Origin: Saccharum officinarum
Lineage: Eukaryota; Streptophyta; Magnoliopsida; Poales; Poaceae
Direction of reading: 5' to 3'
NCBI GenBank assembly: GCA_020631735.1
Contig: CM036168.1
Location: forward strand, 102,258,036-102,322,035
Length of the DNA stretch: 64,000 nucleotides
In this document: in pieces, positions 1 to 10,678 of the stretch
Layout: every line of letters begins with the position of its first letter
Numbering within the stretch: the first letter of the stretch is position 1
Position numbers and translations under genes: made by a program
Notes under the pieces: generated by a model
Seen by the model: the letters and a program-made list of their open reading frames with translations, nothing else
Databases searched by the model: none
What the model was told of the DNA's origin: nothing

Positions 1-125
1 GCTCCAGCGATACTTGGACCAATGCTGAAGTAGGATATAGTTAGTAAATAGTATTGGTTACTTACTTTTGTGAATAGCGAAAAATACATTTGTTGGGTTG
101 ATATACACCATTCAATACTTGGCAG

Positions 126-1425
126 ATTGATCCTAATGAAAAGCTGGATCCTGAAGTTGAAGATGTTCTTATTGACATCGCGGAAGATTTTGTGGAGTCT
201 GTAAGTTACTCTACCCTCTGCTTTTTTGTCAATTTGGAAATACATTTCCTTTTCGACAAGAAGAATAATAACACAGCATTTTTAGTCTTATAAGCAAGTT
301 GGGCTATCTGAATGTAATGTTTCTTGAACTGCCTAGCTCCCTTATTACAGGGTTGAAGGCTCCTAATCTCTATTTTGTTAGACTGTATCAATACCCCCCT
401 CCTTCCCTCAAACTACATTATTCTATGAGGTCGTCACCATTGAATAATTGGTACATGAAACTTTTCAAAGGATTCATTCAGTTACAATCATGTATCATCA
501 ATTCTGCATGTCTTGATATCATGCAACTTTGTTTCACATCAATTGGGAGTCCTTGTCCAGTAGCTAGTTTAAGTTTAATTTGTGGTTTGCTGATAACTGT
601 TTGAAGCAGGTCACAACATTTGCTTGTTCTTTAGCAAAGCATAGGAAGTCAAGCACATTAGAAGCAAAAGATGTACTTCTCCATGCAGGTTCCCATATTA
701 TTTTATCTTGTAGAATATATGTGATATTACCCTTTTAGGTTACCTTTATTTAAAATATAGTTTTATTGTAGCTTAGTGTTGTCCATTGCAGAGAGAAGCT
801 GGAATATCACCTTGCCGGGCTTCAGTGGCGATGAAATCAAACTATACAAGAAACAGGTAGTTCATAGTTGATAGTTGTACATTTCTATTTATCGTGTATT
901 GTTTGTTTTCAAATTTCTCCCAGTATTTATTATTCTTTTGTTCATCTTGTACTAACCATCTTCGTCTTGATGATTTGCAGCACATAAATGATATTCACAG
1001 GGAGAGGCTTGCTCTGGTACCCACTTTTTAAGTTTTCAGCAACCATCCATCTAATTTCATGCTTTGATCGTGTGCATGTAGCCATTCATCTCCCTTCTTA
1101 TGTGTTAAAACGCAGGAGGATGTTCTAGAAAATGTTATTGGGATTGGAAACATAATATAACTGTTGAATTGGCAAAATTCCAACCTATATTGAATGCTGT
1201 TTCGAAAATAAACTCCTCTGCCTGAACATTCTTCTGACTGTTGAATCTGCTACTTGCATCGGCTGCTTTCCTTTCATGTTGTGTTGATGTATTGCTCTTT
1301 TTTTTTCTTATAATGACCGTCAGATCAAGAAGTCCATGGCGACTGACACAAGAATCTCTGCTGCCCAAGCTGCAGCTAACCAGAAAAATCAGACTCCGAA
1401 ACCACCTGCCCCAGCTTCCCCGTAA
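126..1425 (+). CDS. TAF12: TFIID subunit 12 (TAF12), 3' part, five exons
   Basis: TAF12 is a histone-fold subunit of the general transcription factor TFIID (and of SAGA), acting in the nucleus at RNA polymerase II promoters. Five exons can be joined with GT/AG borders and an open frame: 126..200, 610..688, 792..856, 981..1016 and 1324..1425, with stop TAA at 1423..1425. They give about 118 residues. The first exon starts [15 protein letters not shown], the second carries [12 protein letters not shown] and E-A-K-D-V-L-L-H, typical of the TAF12 histone fold, followed by the conserved [16 protein letters not shown] segment and a short Q/N/P-rich tail end the protein. The upstream exons, with the N-terminal Q-rich part and the R-K-I-Q-E-L motif expected before I-D-P, lie outside the window; bases 1..125 look like intron, though a small upstream exon at 1..30 cannot be excluded. 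No stop or frameshift is seen, so the gene is probably functional. Confidence 0.9.
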
Positions 1426-2148
1426 AAGATGTCCACAGGCCCCGCAAAACCCAGTATCACACGCATCACGTCTTTGGTGCTCGGACAGTTGTGGGTTTGT
1501 TGTTTGTTGAACCGGTGGTGGCAGTACTTGTACTAGATGTGTTACAATGAGTACATGTACAGATGATTTTTGTCATTACGAGTATCTGGTTAAAGTGTTA
1601 TTTTGTTAATACAAGGCATGGTTCCATATTATTATTGTATATTACTTCCATTTTAAATTGTACATAGAAGCAAATAACTTGACCCTCTATAAACAGCTAT
1701 ATCTAGAGATAGCGGCAAATAAACAGCTATATCCAGACATAGCGGCAATTGTAGCGGGACTTTAAAAAACTTCATAATAACTTAACATCAACACTGTAAA
1801 TGTGAAATTGTATTCTTCGGGGCTTACTCTAATAATAATAATAATTAAGGATCTGCCTGACGCTCTCTAGCCATCTGCATCGTTATTCATGGCAGACTGC
1901 CAATCATTTCGTTCTGAAAGAACTGTATGCTTGGCCGCAGCAGCAACTAACAATAGACGCGTCAGCTGAACCTCGGCGCGAACCATCGACCTCGTCCCCG
2001 CCGGCTACGTTGATCTTGATCCCAGGCCAACTCCTGGGTCCTGGCGGCTCCGCGACAGTTACAAGAAAAATCTTGGACTGTTCCGTGGAAACATATTGCA
2101 TGCGCGTGATGAACCTCACAGACCTGGCCCTGCTGAGCCTCACACACT
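1426..2148. other. 3' flank of TAF12, no further gene seen
   Basis: AT-rich 3' UTR and flanking DNA. Around 1688..1750 a phrase ending in ATAGCGGCAA occurs twice in tandem (about 38 bases apart), perhaps the remnant of a small transposon. No further coding sequence is recognisable. Confidence 0.4.
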
Positions 2149-3679
2149 GAGGCTATCCGCACTCGTCCACCTCTATTTTCATCTCTAAAAAGAAATATTA
2201 TATCTTAGTCATCGAGATTCTCTACTCTATATCCATTTCTCCCGTACCCATATTATCTCTATCCCATATTCTATACCTATTATTCCATATTTTATTCCCC
2301 TTGCTCCCCCTTCTCTCTCCAACTCTCTGTCTCTCTTCTGCTACAGTGTTTGACGTGTGTGCACAGTACACCTCTGGGTATAGCGCGCGTACCGGCCGAC
2401 CGCTACGTGTCCGTGCACGATACAGGCGCGCGCACGCTACGCCTGGCGTAGCGGCCGGTTTGCAGGTCCGCAGTGCGGACAGCCTGAGCCATCAACCCTC
2501 TCTCTCACCCAACACGGGACAGGCCAGGCCGCGCAACCCACGGCCCCCACGCCTGGGAGAGAGAGGCCCGTTCCGGTGCTGGGCGCCTTTCGCGGCAACT
2601 GCTGCCGTCCTCATCCTCTCCTGCGCGCCGCGAGTCTGCCACCACAGTGCGCGCACGAGGCAGAGCTCGCGTCCGTCCGGATCGTCCGGTAGGTAGGTGG
2701 TGTAGTGCTGCGCGGCTTCACGTGTGGACCGTACGTGCGTACCCGCTTGGTCGGTCTTGGGTTTCTCTCGCTCCCGGCAGCTGTTAATCGGACGTGGTCC
2801 GCTCGATGGTCCTGGTCTGGTCCCTGGGCTAAGCTACCTTAAAACTGATTCGCAGCTCAGACTGATTGCACTGGACCTGTAAAAGGATCCGGTATAGCAC
2901 GTAGAGAAGAAAAAATGCTGCAGCACGGGCATGTAAATGATACGATAAGCTACCGGGTTTTAGAAAAAAAGCTGTGAGTTGTGTCGGAGACTCGGAGGTC
3001 GGCATCGTTCGATCAAGGAATCACAGGAGAACAGCGCCCGTGTCAGTGTCACCTTCACAAATCGAAAGGGGAGCGAGGGGATCGATTGCCAACAAGACTC
3101 CTCTCATACGACGGCACGAACGGATCAAGATCAACGCGCCTGTGAACTGATGTTTTCGCACGGGGAAGAGGGAACAACGCGTTGTTGGCACTTGGCAGGA
3201 TTTCGTATCGCATCATCGACCTCGACCGTGACGCAAAATTGTACGACCAAGATAGCTACTACTTCAGAGTCTGCCACAAAGCGCTGTGTATGTATTAGAT
3301 AGAGTCACAAATTAATTAATCACGCTTCAGATTCTAAAACCAGGTTAGCTGCATCGCATGCAATTTGCAATAGCCTTTGCTCACTTTCCACAGGAAATCC
3401 ACCGGCCCGGCCGTGGTTTTGCCACTCCTTTTCGCTGCTACTGGTCAGGTACTATGCAAGTTTTCTATGCGGACTTGGGCATTTGCCCGTCAACTCGCAG
3501 GTGCTTTTCCAAACATTAGGGCCAACTCGATGAGTCGACGTCACATTTCTGATCACGGGTACTGAGTTTTCCCTGTTTATGTCCCTCGCAGTCGCAACGC
3601 GATGAACATGTTCATTAAGAGGTGAGGAAAAAAACACTGCATGCAAATGATGGGTCCAGCCAGCTTTGATTGCGCATAA

Positions 3680-3878
3680 GGGCACTCAACTCTATCATAA
3701 AGTCTAAAGATATTTATTATCTTGAACATTGTGGACTTAGAGTCTAAATAAGACTTGGAGTCTTGTTTTTTTACCCTCATTTTTTCAATAAATATGTTAT
3801 CACATCAACAAAATACCATAAATAAGGTGTAATAAATAATCTTAGACTCTATGATGGAGTCTTGCATTGTGAGTGCCC
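3680..3878. mobile_element. Tourist-like MITE, 199 bp, TSD TAA
   Basis: The ends are GGGCACTCAAC and, inverted, GGGCACTCACA, followed on both sides by a related AGTCTAA block. The flanking trinucleotide TAA is present at 3677..3679 and 3879..3881. TIRs starting GGGCACTC and a TAA/TTA duplication are characteristic of PIF/Harbinger-derived Tourist MITEs. It has no coding capacity. Confidence 0.8.
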
Positions 3879-3881
3879 TAA

Positions 3882-4513
3882 GACCCGTCTCAACGAGAGT
3901 TTCATTACGATCTTGATTAGATCAAAAACTTTTCACAAAGAACTACAGTAACGACTCTTACGTGAGTATTAGATATAGATAAAATAAAAAAAACCAATTG
4001 CACAGTTTGCATGTAAATTGCGAGACAAACGTTTTGAGCCTAATTAGTCCGGGATTTGACACTAAAGTGCTACAGTAACAAATATGTTAATGACAGATTA
4101 ATTAGGCTTAATAAATTCGTCTCGTAATTTTCAGGTAAGCTATGTAATTAGTTTTGTTATTAGTATCCGAAAACCCCTTCCGACATCGCACGGAACATCT
4201 GATGTGATATTTTTCTCAAAAACTTTTCACCAACTAAACATAGCCTACGTTGTTTCCAAGACTGCCATATCATTTGAAATAAAGTGAAACTCAGATGAAA
4301 CACCTACTCTCAATAGAGAGTTTCATTTCATGGTTTTATGGGTATTTAATTCTAAGACTCATAGAGAGTTGGTAATTGTGCCAAGAGAGTTTCATTTAGA
4401 TGAAACTTATTTCATCTCTCTTTTCTTAAATACATTGTCATGTCATCAAAATACTTATGTGACAATTATTTAATGCAAATAAAACTCATATAAAATTTTC
4501 AATGAGACTAGCC
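3882..4513. mobile_element. Second MITE abutting the first, with another MITE remnant inside
   Basis: The left end GACCCGTCTCAA and the right end TGAGACTAGCC form imperfect inverted repeats. TAA flanks both sides (3879..3881, shared with the preceding MITE, and 4514..4516). Inside, about 3925..4250 resembles the Tourist-like element at 46919..47263: it has the same hairpin (AAGCCTAATTA ... TTAATTAGGCTT) and the same right end (ACTAAACA), but lacks a clear left end. The outer element is AT-rich with repeated AGAGAGTTTCAT motifs and has no ORF. Confidence 0.55.
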
Positions 4514-5984
4514 TAAGTGAGTCATTAATATCACTACTAGATGTGGAATGTGGACTGACACAGCCACACAATTTGGGGAACCCAGGCGTCCAGCAGGCTA
4601 GCCCCCGACTTCCCCGAGCATGTGGCCGGCCGGCGACCCCAACATGCATGTCGCCGTCCAGTCCTTGTGAAGTTGTATCGAGATGGCCATTCTGTCACGA
4701 CGGACCTCGCCTCGTTACTCTTTCTTCTCGACTTGTTGCTGTCATCATGTATGGCGCAATGCAATTTCATTAGGTATTAATGTATTATCCCATTGCAAAA
4801 CGTCAGGCGAAGAGGCCGAAGATCCTAATCCTGTCAGTACCGGACAAAACTGTCGCAGTGTTCAGCTGGTTAGCCACCGTCCCAAAAAAGATTGTAATTC
4901 TGTATTTCAAATCTTGTCTCAAAATAAATGTAATTGTAGATATGAGACCAAATTTTCTAAAAGTACTCACCTATTAAAATACCACTACTTTATTTATTGA
5001 TGAGAAGAATATTCTAGAATGCAATGATTAGAATGATGAAGGGTAAATACGTAGATTTACACACTTTCCGGCACGGAGTTAGTAACACAGTGACCGCTGG
5101 AATTCCGGACCCGTTACCATTGTACTGGTAGCCAAATACTACATGGCTTTTTTTTTTGTCCTTCGGGCATCTCTAACGACTTCATTTCTTATTTTTCTAT
5201 AATCAGGAATAGGCTATACGATGGCAACATCATGCTTCGGCAGATTCCCTTCCTGGTGCATTTTTGTTTCTCCTTCGGCATCCACACATTTACTTGTTGG
5301 CCTTGAGCAAGCTCAAGTCGGCAGCAGCCTAAGGGCCGACAGGACTTCTAGCTTTACCTTCACGTTCTTCTGTTTAATCTTATGATCCAAAACAAATGCA
5401 TAAGGATCTCCAAAAAAGCATATAATTTTCTAAATAGATACTTGAGTTTTGTTTTTTTTTCGGAATGTTATATTTCCAAAAATCAGGGGAAAATTATTTC
5501 AACTCATGGTTTGAAAATTAGTACTGTCATATAGTTTCTCAGTATATAAACTCAAGTGAAATCCAAAGCTTTTTTTTACCAGACCACATGCTCAAAATTA
5601 GCTGGCGCATGCTAAATTTAATGACAAAGTTCCATAACAAAGCAAGTGTGATAAACATTACATGAAAATACTATATTTTTAACCATGACTTCAAATGATT
5701 TTTATGAATTTCTTGGAAGCCATTTTAGGGACAAACAACTTAACTGAAAACTCAAATATGATATTCTAGAAGAATTTTAATTTCAAAATTATAAAATCTG
5801 TAGAGCCATATAGAAACAAAATGGATCATGCTTCATTTTTACTATTTACTTGAAAAATTACATAATTTTTGGAGGTTCCAAAGTTTTTCATTTCGGATTG
5901 ACAAAAAGATATATTGGGAAGTTGGAAACAGATCTAAATGGCAACTATAGGAAGCTAACGGGTCCTTTTGATAGTTTAAAGGAC

Positions 5985-6215
5985 TGTTTGGAGATGTGGC
6001 ACCGGCTCCACATATGTAGTATAATTGTAGAGTCATCGTGACGGAGCCATGTGGAGGACCCAAATTGTGGCTCCTTCTGGCTCCGACTCTAAAGTCTGGC
6101 CGAAACCAGAGCCGTTTTACTCACAGCTACAGGAATCAGCGGTACGTAACAGTGATGCACAGTATGTGAGAGCGGGAGCCAGAGCCCCTAGCAGCGGCAC
6201 CAAACGAGGACTTAC
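5985..6215. mobile_element. Possible small MITE
   Basis: Loosely inverted ends, GGACTGTTTGGAGATGTGGC at the left and GGCACCAAACGAGGAC at the right, resemble the CTGTTTGG ends of Tourist-like MITEs. Internal GGAGCC/GGCTCC motifs occur on both strands. No target duplication could be assigned with certainty. Confidence 0.3.
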
Positions 6216-6413
6216 AGCCGACAAGTCCTCCACCAGAGCGTTAGCTAATGTGGATCGGGGTCTGTTTATAGGCAATTAGAAGGCCGATAACTCACCTACA
6301 ATTAATTCCCAAAATTTGCTATTATCAAGTTTTGCAGTTTTCTATCTAATATATTATTAAAAAACATATTTTAGGCCCGTTACCATGTACGAAGTAGAAA
6401 TGTATACCATCCA

Positions 6414-6530
6414 GTTCGTTTGAAATTATCAGCCAAATCAGCCAGCCAGCCAACAGTGTTTTTTCTCTCACAAAAACCAGTCAGCAGTACTTTCAGTCAG
6501 CCTGATCAGCCCAAATAAATGAAACAGAGG
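6414..6530. mobile_element. Short MITE (GTTCGTTTG ... ATCAGC type)
   Basis: The left end GTTCGTTTG followed by ATCAGCC is mirrored at the right by GGCTGATC read on the other strand, with AAATAAATGAAAC at the edge. Internal CAGCCAGCC and CAGTCAGC repeats fit the short grass MITE class that ends GTTCGTTTGGCTGAT. The borders are approximate. Confidence 0.4.
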
Positions 6531-7934
6531 GAAGCTGCCGATCACGTATTCTTGAAGGCTATACTAGTTCATGGATAGAGGCTTCTCAAAGAAAAAATAA
6601 TTATGGACAGAGGTATGTACGTAGAGCAATGGAGGTCGAGACTCGAGTGCACTGGTCATCACCCGAGAACGTGTTCCGCCACTCCAACCAGCGTACAGGG
6701 ACGTATATATCATGAACGCCATGCGTGGTAGAGGACAAACACGAGACGACGTAGCGATCGCACGATTAGATTTTGAGCCATCATTGGTCGCCATCGTCGA
6801 TGGACCCCTCTTTTCTTACTCCAATAGCCTAACGCACCCATCATGGTGGTCTTTTCGCTAGCTTTCATTTTCGGTGTTCGATTCTCCACCTGCTTTACTG
6901 CAGCATTTGTCATGCGGTGTTTTGGTGCTTCCTTAATTATGTGTGCTCTTATATGTACCGTCATACCGTGACAGGGTGTTGCGTCATTTTCAAAAGGTGT
7001 TGTCTTCCAGGACAGTAGGTATGCCAAGGTGTCGTGACATTGTACTGACAGAGTCGGCCGTCCCCAGAACAGTTCACACCGTCCGTGAGCGCAGCGGCGA
7101 GAAACAAACAACCGTTCGGATATCTAATAAGACTTCTGCTATTTATCAGATTTTTTTTCTTACTAAATCTGTCGTATTTCTATACAAAAATCCGATAGAT
7201 TTAATCTGTGGAGAGATAACTAGACACTCTCATCTAATAACCGACTATAGACAGAGTTGAACGTCAGGCAGAAATACAACACATAATAATGACTTGGGAT
7301 CATGCATCAGGCAGCTCGATCATCATGCTTGCATTACTATGCTCCATTCCGCTTACGCTGATGCTGACATCAGATCAACAACTAGAAAGGATTAGAAAGG
7401 AACCTAACCAGCTGATACGTGAAATCTTGGCAACTGTCAGACCGACTGCACTGCATCCGGTAAACTCATCCTGGAGGAGTGTATGGCGTAAAAAATGAGC
7501 TGCAGCGCGTCTGGTATCACATGCTGTAAATTCTCCCGTCCGCTATGTATAGAGAGATAGCGGTCGTCCGGTACTGCACGCGTGGAATCCGACGCCTCTG
7601 CTGTTCGCGTGAGAGCGCGCGCGAGACCATAGGCAAGAGAGAGTGTGTGTCTCGAAGTGCGTGTTCAACTTTTTCACTTATAAAAAAATATTATAACTCA
7701 TAAACTAAAATACCAAATTAAATTCCGATTGCACCATTAAATTCGTTTCAATAAATTCTTCAAAACAAGATCTCACATGGATATATTTAGATAAAGTGAC
7801 AAGTGGGCCCCATAGTGGATAGAGTATGATATAGAGGATGGATGAGTGCGGAAGAATTGGGTATAGAGGAGAGAATCTTGATGACTAGGATATATAGAGA
7901 ATAAATTTAGAGTACCACGAGTGCGGATAGCCTC

Positions 7935-9247
7935 AAGCGCTAGTTCAAGGCAACAACAAAAGGATAAAAACGAGAGGTAATCATGAGACGAACAGGCAGC
8001 TGCGGGCTCCTCCCTCCCTCATTATCTCAGGAACAGGCAGCAGGACAGTAAGACCCGGTTGTTGGGTCCGTAATGGCGTAGTAGGCCTCACCACGAAAGC
8101 GACCCAGCCGGCCGGCCGCGGAATCATTTGGCTTATGGAAAGATCGGTGCGAGAAAAACTAAACGCGCACAATCTGGACAAGGACGTTTAATTTCCGCCG
8201 CATGGCCCCTGTCGGCTGTCCCTCGGCGCAACCAACTAGTAGCCGGTGGAGATGACAACAGAAAGCGATGTCGCCAGCGACAGAAGAGTAGTGGCCAGGG
8301 TTCTAGATGGGCGCCCCCGCCTTCTTTTGGTTTGGTTCCTGCAAGTGGTTCGTTGGCGACGTGTACGTATTCTTTTGGCCCACCGCGCTGACTAATCTAC
8401 AGTACTCGTTGGGATGCCTCTGGATACAGATATACTACTACAGTGGTGGTTGGGCCATCCAGACTGTGGAGCTACGTACTCATCTGAATCGTAGCCTGTG
8501 TCTGCTTCCTCGTCTCTTTTTGTCACGTGCTGATTATATTATATATAATAATCCGGCCGGCGCATGATCGAGCTCTTCACACGTGTGCTGCCACTGCCTC
8601 ACAGGCACAACGCATCAGGTCGGTCTACCACGGCGGAGTCTCGACGTGCATTGATCCCTCGTTTCCTACCACGTGCCGGCGCTTTTCTCCGTCCGCCGAG
8701 GCCAAGAGCGGCGAGGTTTTGGCCTTCTCCTCTCGACGTGCGTGCCGCGCCCGCGAACATCCTTATCCATCCCTGTCGTCGCAGCTGGCGTCGCTACTCG
8801 CTCCAGCTACAAGTAGTGGTGCGCAACCAACTGGCCATGCCGCTACGCGAGCTCACGTTGCGGCGCCGGCGCCGTAGGCCGTAGCCATCAGCCGAACTCG
8901 ATCGGTTGCATGCGTTTTGCGTACCCCGCACTCATCTCCCGCGTTGACCCAACCGGCCTGCAGGTCTCCCGCGCCCGCATTAGGAAGGGGGAGGATGAGT
9001 GGCGCGGGGGCCGTTTGCTGTCATAGCCTTTATCATCACAACATCGATCACATGCTATAAGATACTACTGTCACAAAGGATAATGGATGCATACGTGTGA
9101 GAATTTGGACTGCCGGCGCACGCTGACACTGTGTTGTTGGAGGCTGCCAGACTGGGTGACCGTACGTATGCCGTATGCGTATGGCTCTAGGCAGTAGGCA
9201 GCCATGGGCTCTATCCGTTCCGAACCCATGGATGTTGAACCGGCCAA
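7935..9247. other. Anonymous, partly GC-rich intergenic DNA
   Basis: GC-rich stretches with overlapping open frames on both strands around 8120..8890. None of the translations shows a known domain, a consistent codon bias or splice structure, so I treat them as chance ORFs. Confidence 0.4.
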
Positions 9248-9490
9248 GCCTACGTTTAGTTCCTAAAATTTTGTAAAAGTTTTTCAAGGTTTTTTTTTGT
9301 CACATCGTAGGTATGAAACATTAAATATAGATAAAAAAAACAAAACTAATTACACAGTTTAGACGAAATTCACGAGATAAATCTTTTAAGTCTAATTAGA
9401 TTATGATTAAACACTAATTATCAAATAACAATGAAAGTGCTATAGTACTATTCTTCAAAAACAAAAAAAAATCGCGAACTAAATAAGGCC
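9248..9490. mobile_element. Tourist-like MITE (GTTTAGTTCC family)
   Basis: The left end ACGTTTAGTTCC and the right end GCGAACTAAATAAGGCC are inverted relatives. The interior (TAATTACACAGTTT, then AAGTCTAATTAGATTATGATT) resembles the MITE at 46919..47263. The exact borders and the target duplication are unclear. Confidence 0.5.
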
Positions 9491-10105
9491 CAAATCACGC
9501 AGCAACGTTTTTACTCCTCCAAACAAACGTTAGTTGCATTGCATCCGGTCCAATCGAAGCATCTGGCCTTTTGGTCCCTATAGGTGATGGCCATGTTCCA
9601 ACCAGAATCCATCATTGAACGTGCTTGTTGCCGGCTGCCACTCGCGAGATGTCGGGGCCGGGCAGGTGAGTGAAAAATGCCACATGAGAACGAGGCCGGT
9701 CACATATATAACCCATCTGCCACCTGAGAAGAGATCATGTGTAGATTAAACGCTTTGTTTCAGGTGTCGCGTTTCTAGATCAGCGTGTGCGTGTTTCGGT
9801 TTATTTAATTGGTACTACTATAAAACCTTGTTTTGAACAGCTGACGCGACACGAGCTACGGTAAAATGAATGGATTATTTTTGCGGATGTTCTGTTTATT
9901 ATAGCGGCCTTGGAGGCGCGCGATGGTACCGAGTAGCGACCTTACAGTGACACAGATCTAACGCTGATGTTATTGTGCCAATGTACTACTCCTTGCGACA
10001 ATAATTTCAAAAATGATGGGTACGAGTAATCTTTGTCCCACATGGTCGCAACTGACAGCGAGCTATGTATAGGCTTATCCTAACGCCACCATCTGGGAAG
10101 ACAGT
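9491..10105. other. Intergenic stretch, nothing recognised
   Basis: Unique-looking sequence between a MITE and the 5' LTR of the Tat element. No ORF with recognisable similarity and no obvious repeat structure. Confidence 0.4.
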
Positions 10106-10678
10106 TGTCGGGTACCTAAATTCGGGTACCCAAAATCCACGATTAAAAGGAGTAAAACCTCGAGGAATTCACGCCCTAAGAACCCCCTAAGAAGGATCAG
10201 GCTAAGACTCCACCCACACGGATACGCCGATCGAGGCCACACACATATACAGACGGCACACCCTCTACCGTGCTCCGACTCGTACGAGACTCGCTCGACG
10301 GGAAGCCTCGACCCCGGAAAATCTCCGACTCGCACGACCCAGGGTCAACCCGGTTGACCCCCTCACCCACCTACTCACCGACAAAGCATTTAATGCGACC
10401 ACTCCCACCAACGTGGCCACAGCGCCACCGGCGTGAGAGCGACATCCGCGCCTAATCTTACTTTTACTGCCCATCCCGGGATGGGCAACGAAAGGCAGCC
10501 ACTATTCCCGCCATGACTAGCACTGTTCGACCGTCATATCCCGGGACTTCTGGGGCTCGATCTTATCCATTTCCCGTCGACCCTCCTCAACCACATTCCG
10601 ACCCAGCCTCGACCGCCATCAGTCAAATAAGGGAACCACGGCCCATACATCGACCACAGGGAATCGTATGTCCACTAC

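Larger units (their letters stand above)
2149..7934. mobile_element. Candidate large TIR element (MULE-like ends), or two related ends
   Basis: A perfect 18-bp inverted pair marks the ends: GAGGCTATCCGCACTCGT at 2149..2166 and its reverse complement at 7917..7934. Similarity continues inward. Both ends have TAGTCATC(G/A)AGATTCTCT about 50 bases in, and both share GTACCGG(C/A)CGACCGCTA near 2390 and, inverted, near 7555..7573. Inverted ends of 250 to 380 bp are typical of Mutator-like elements. No 9-bp target duplication is seen (flanks TCACACACT and AAGCGCTAG), and no transposase is recognisable inside. It could therefore be one decayed or rearranged element or two separate elements of one family. 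The interior holds several MITEs and otherwise anonymous DNA. Confidence 0.4.

Noticed and set aside
1..30. Upstream TAF12 exon
   Set aside because: The translation does not match the R-K-I-Q-E-L motif expected just before I-D-P, so it is not called, though it cannot be ruled out.
2301..3302. Short ORFs of about 100 codons
   Set aside because: No domain; GC-rich end sequence of a probable transposon followed by anonymous DNA.
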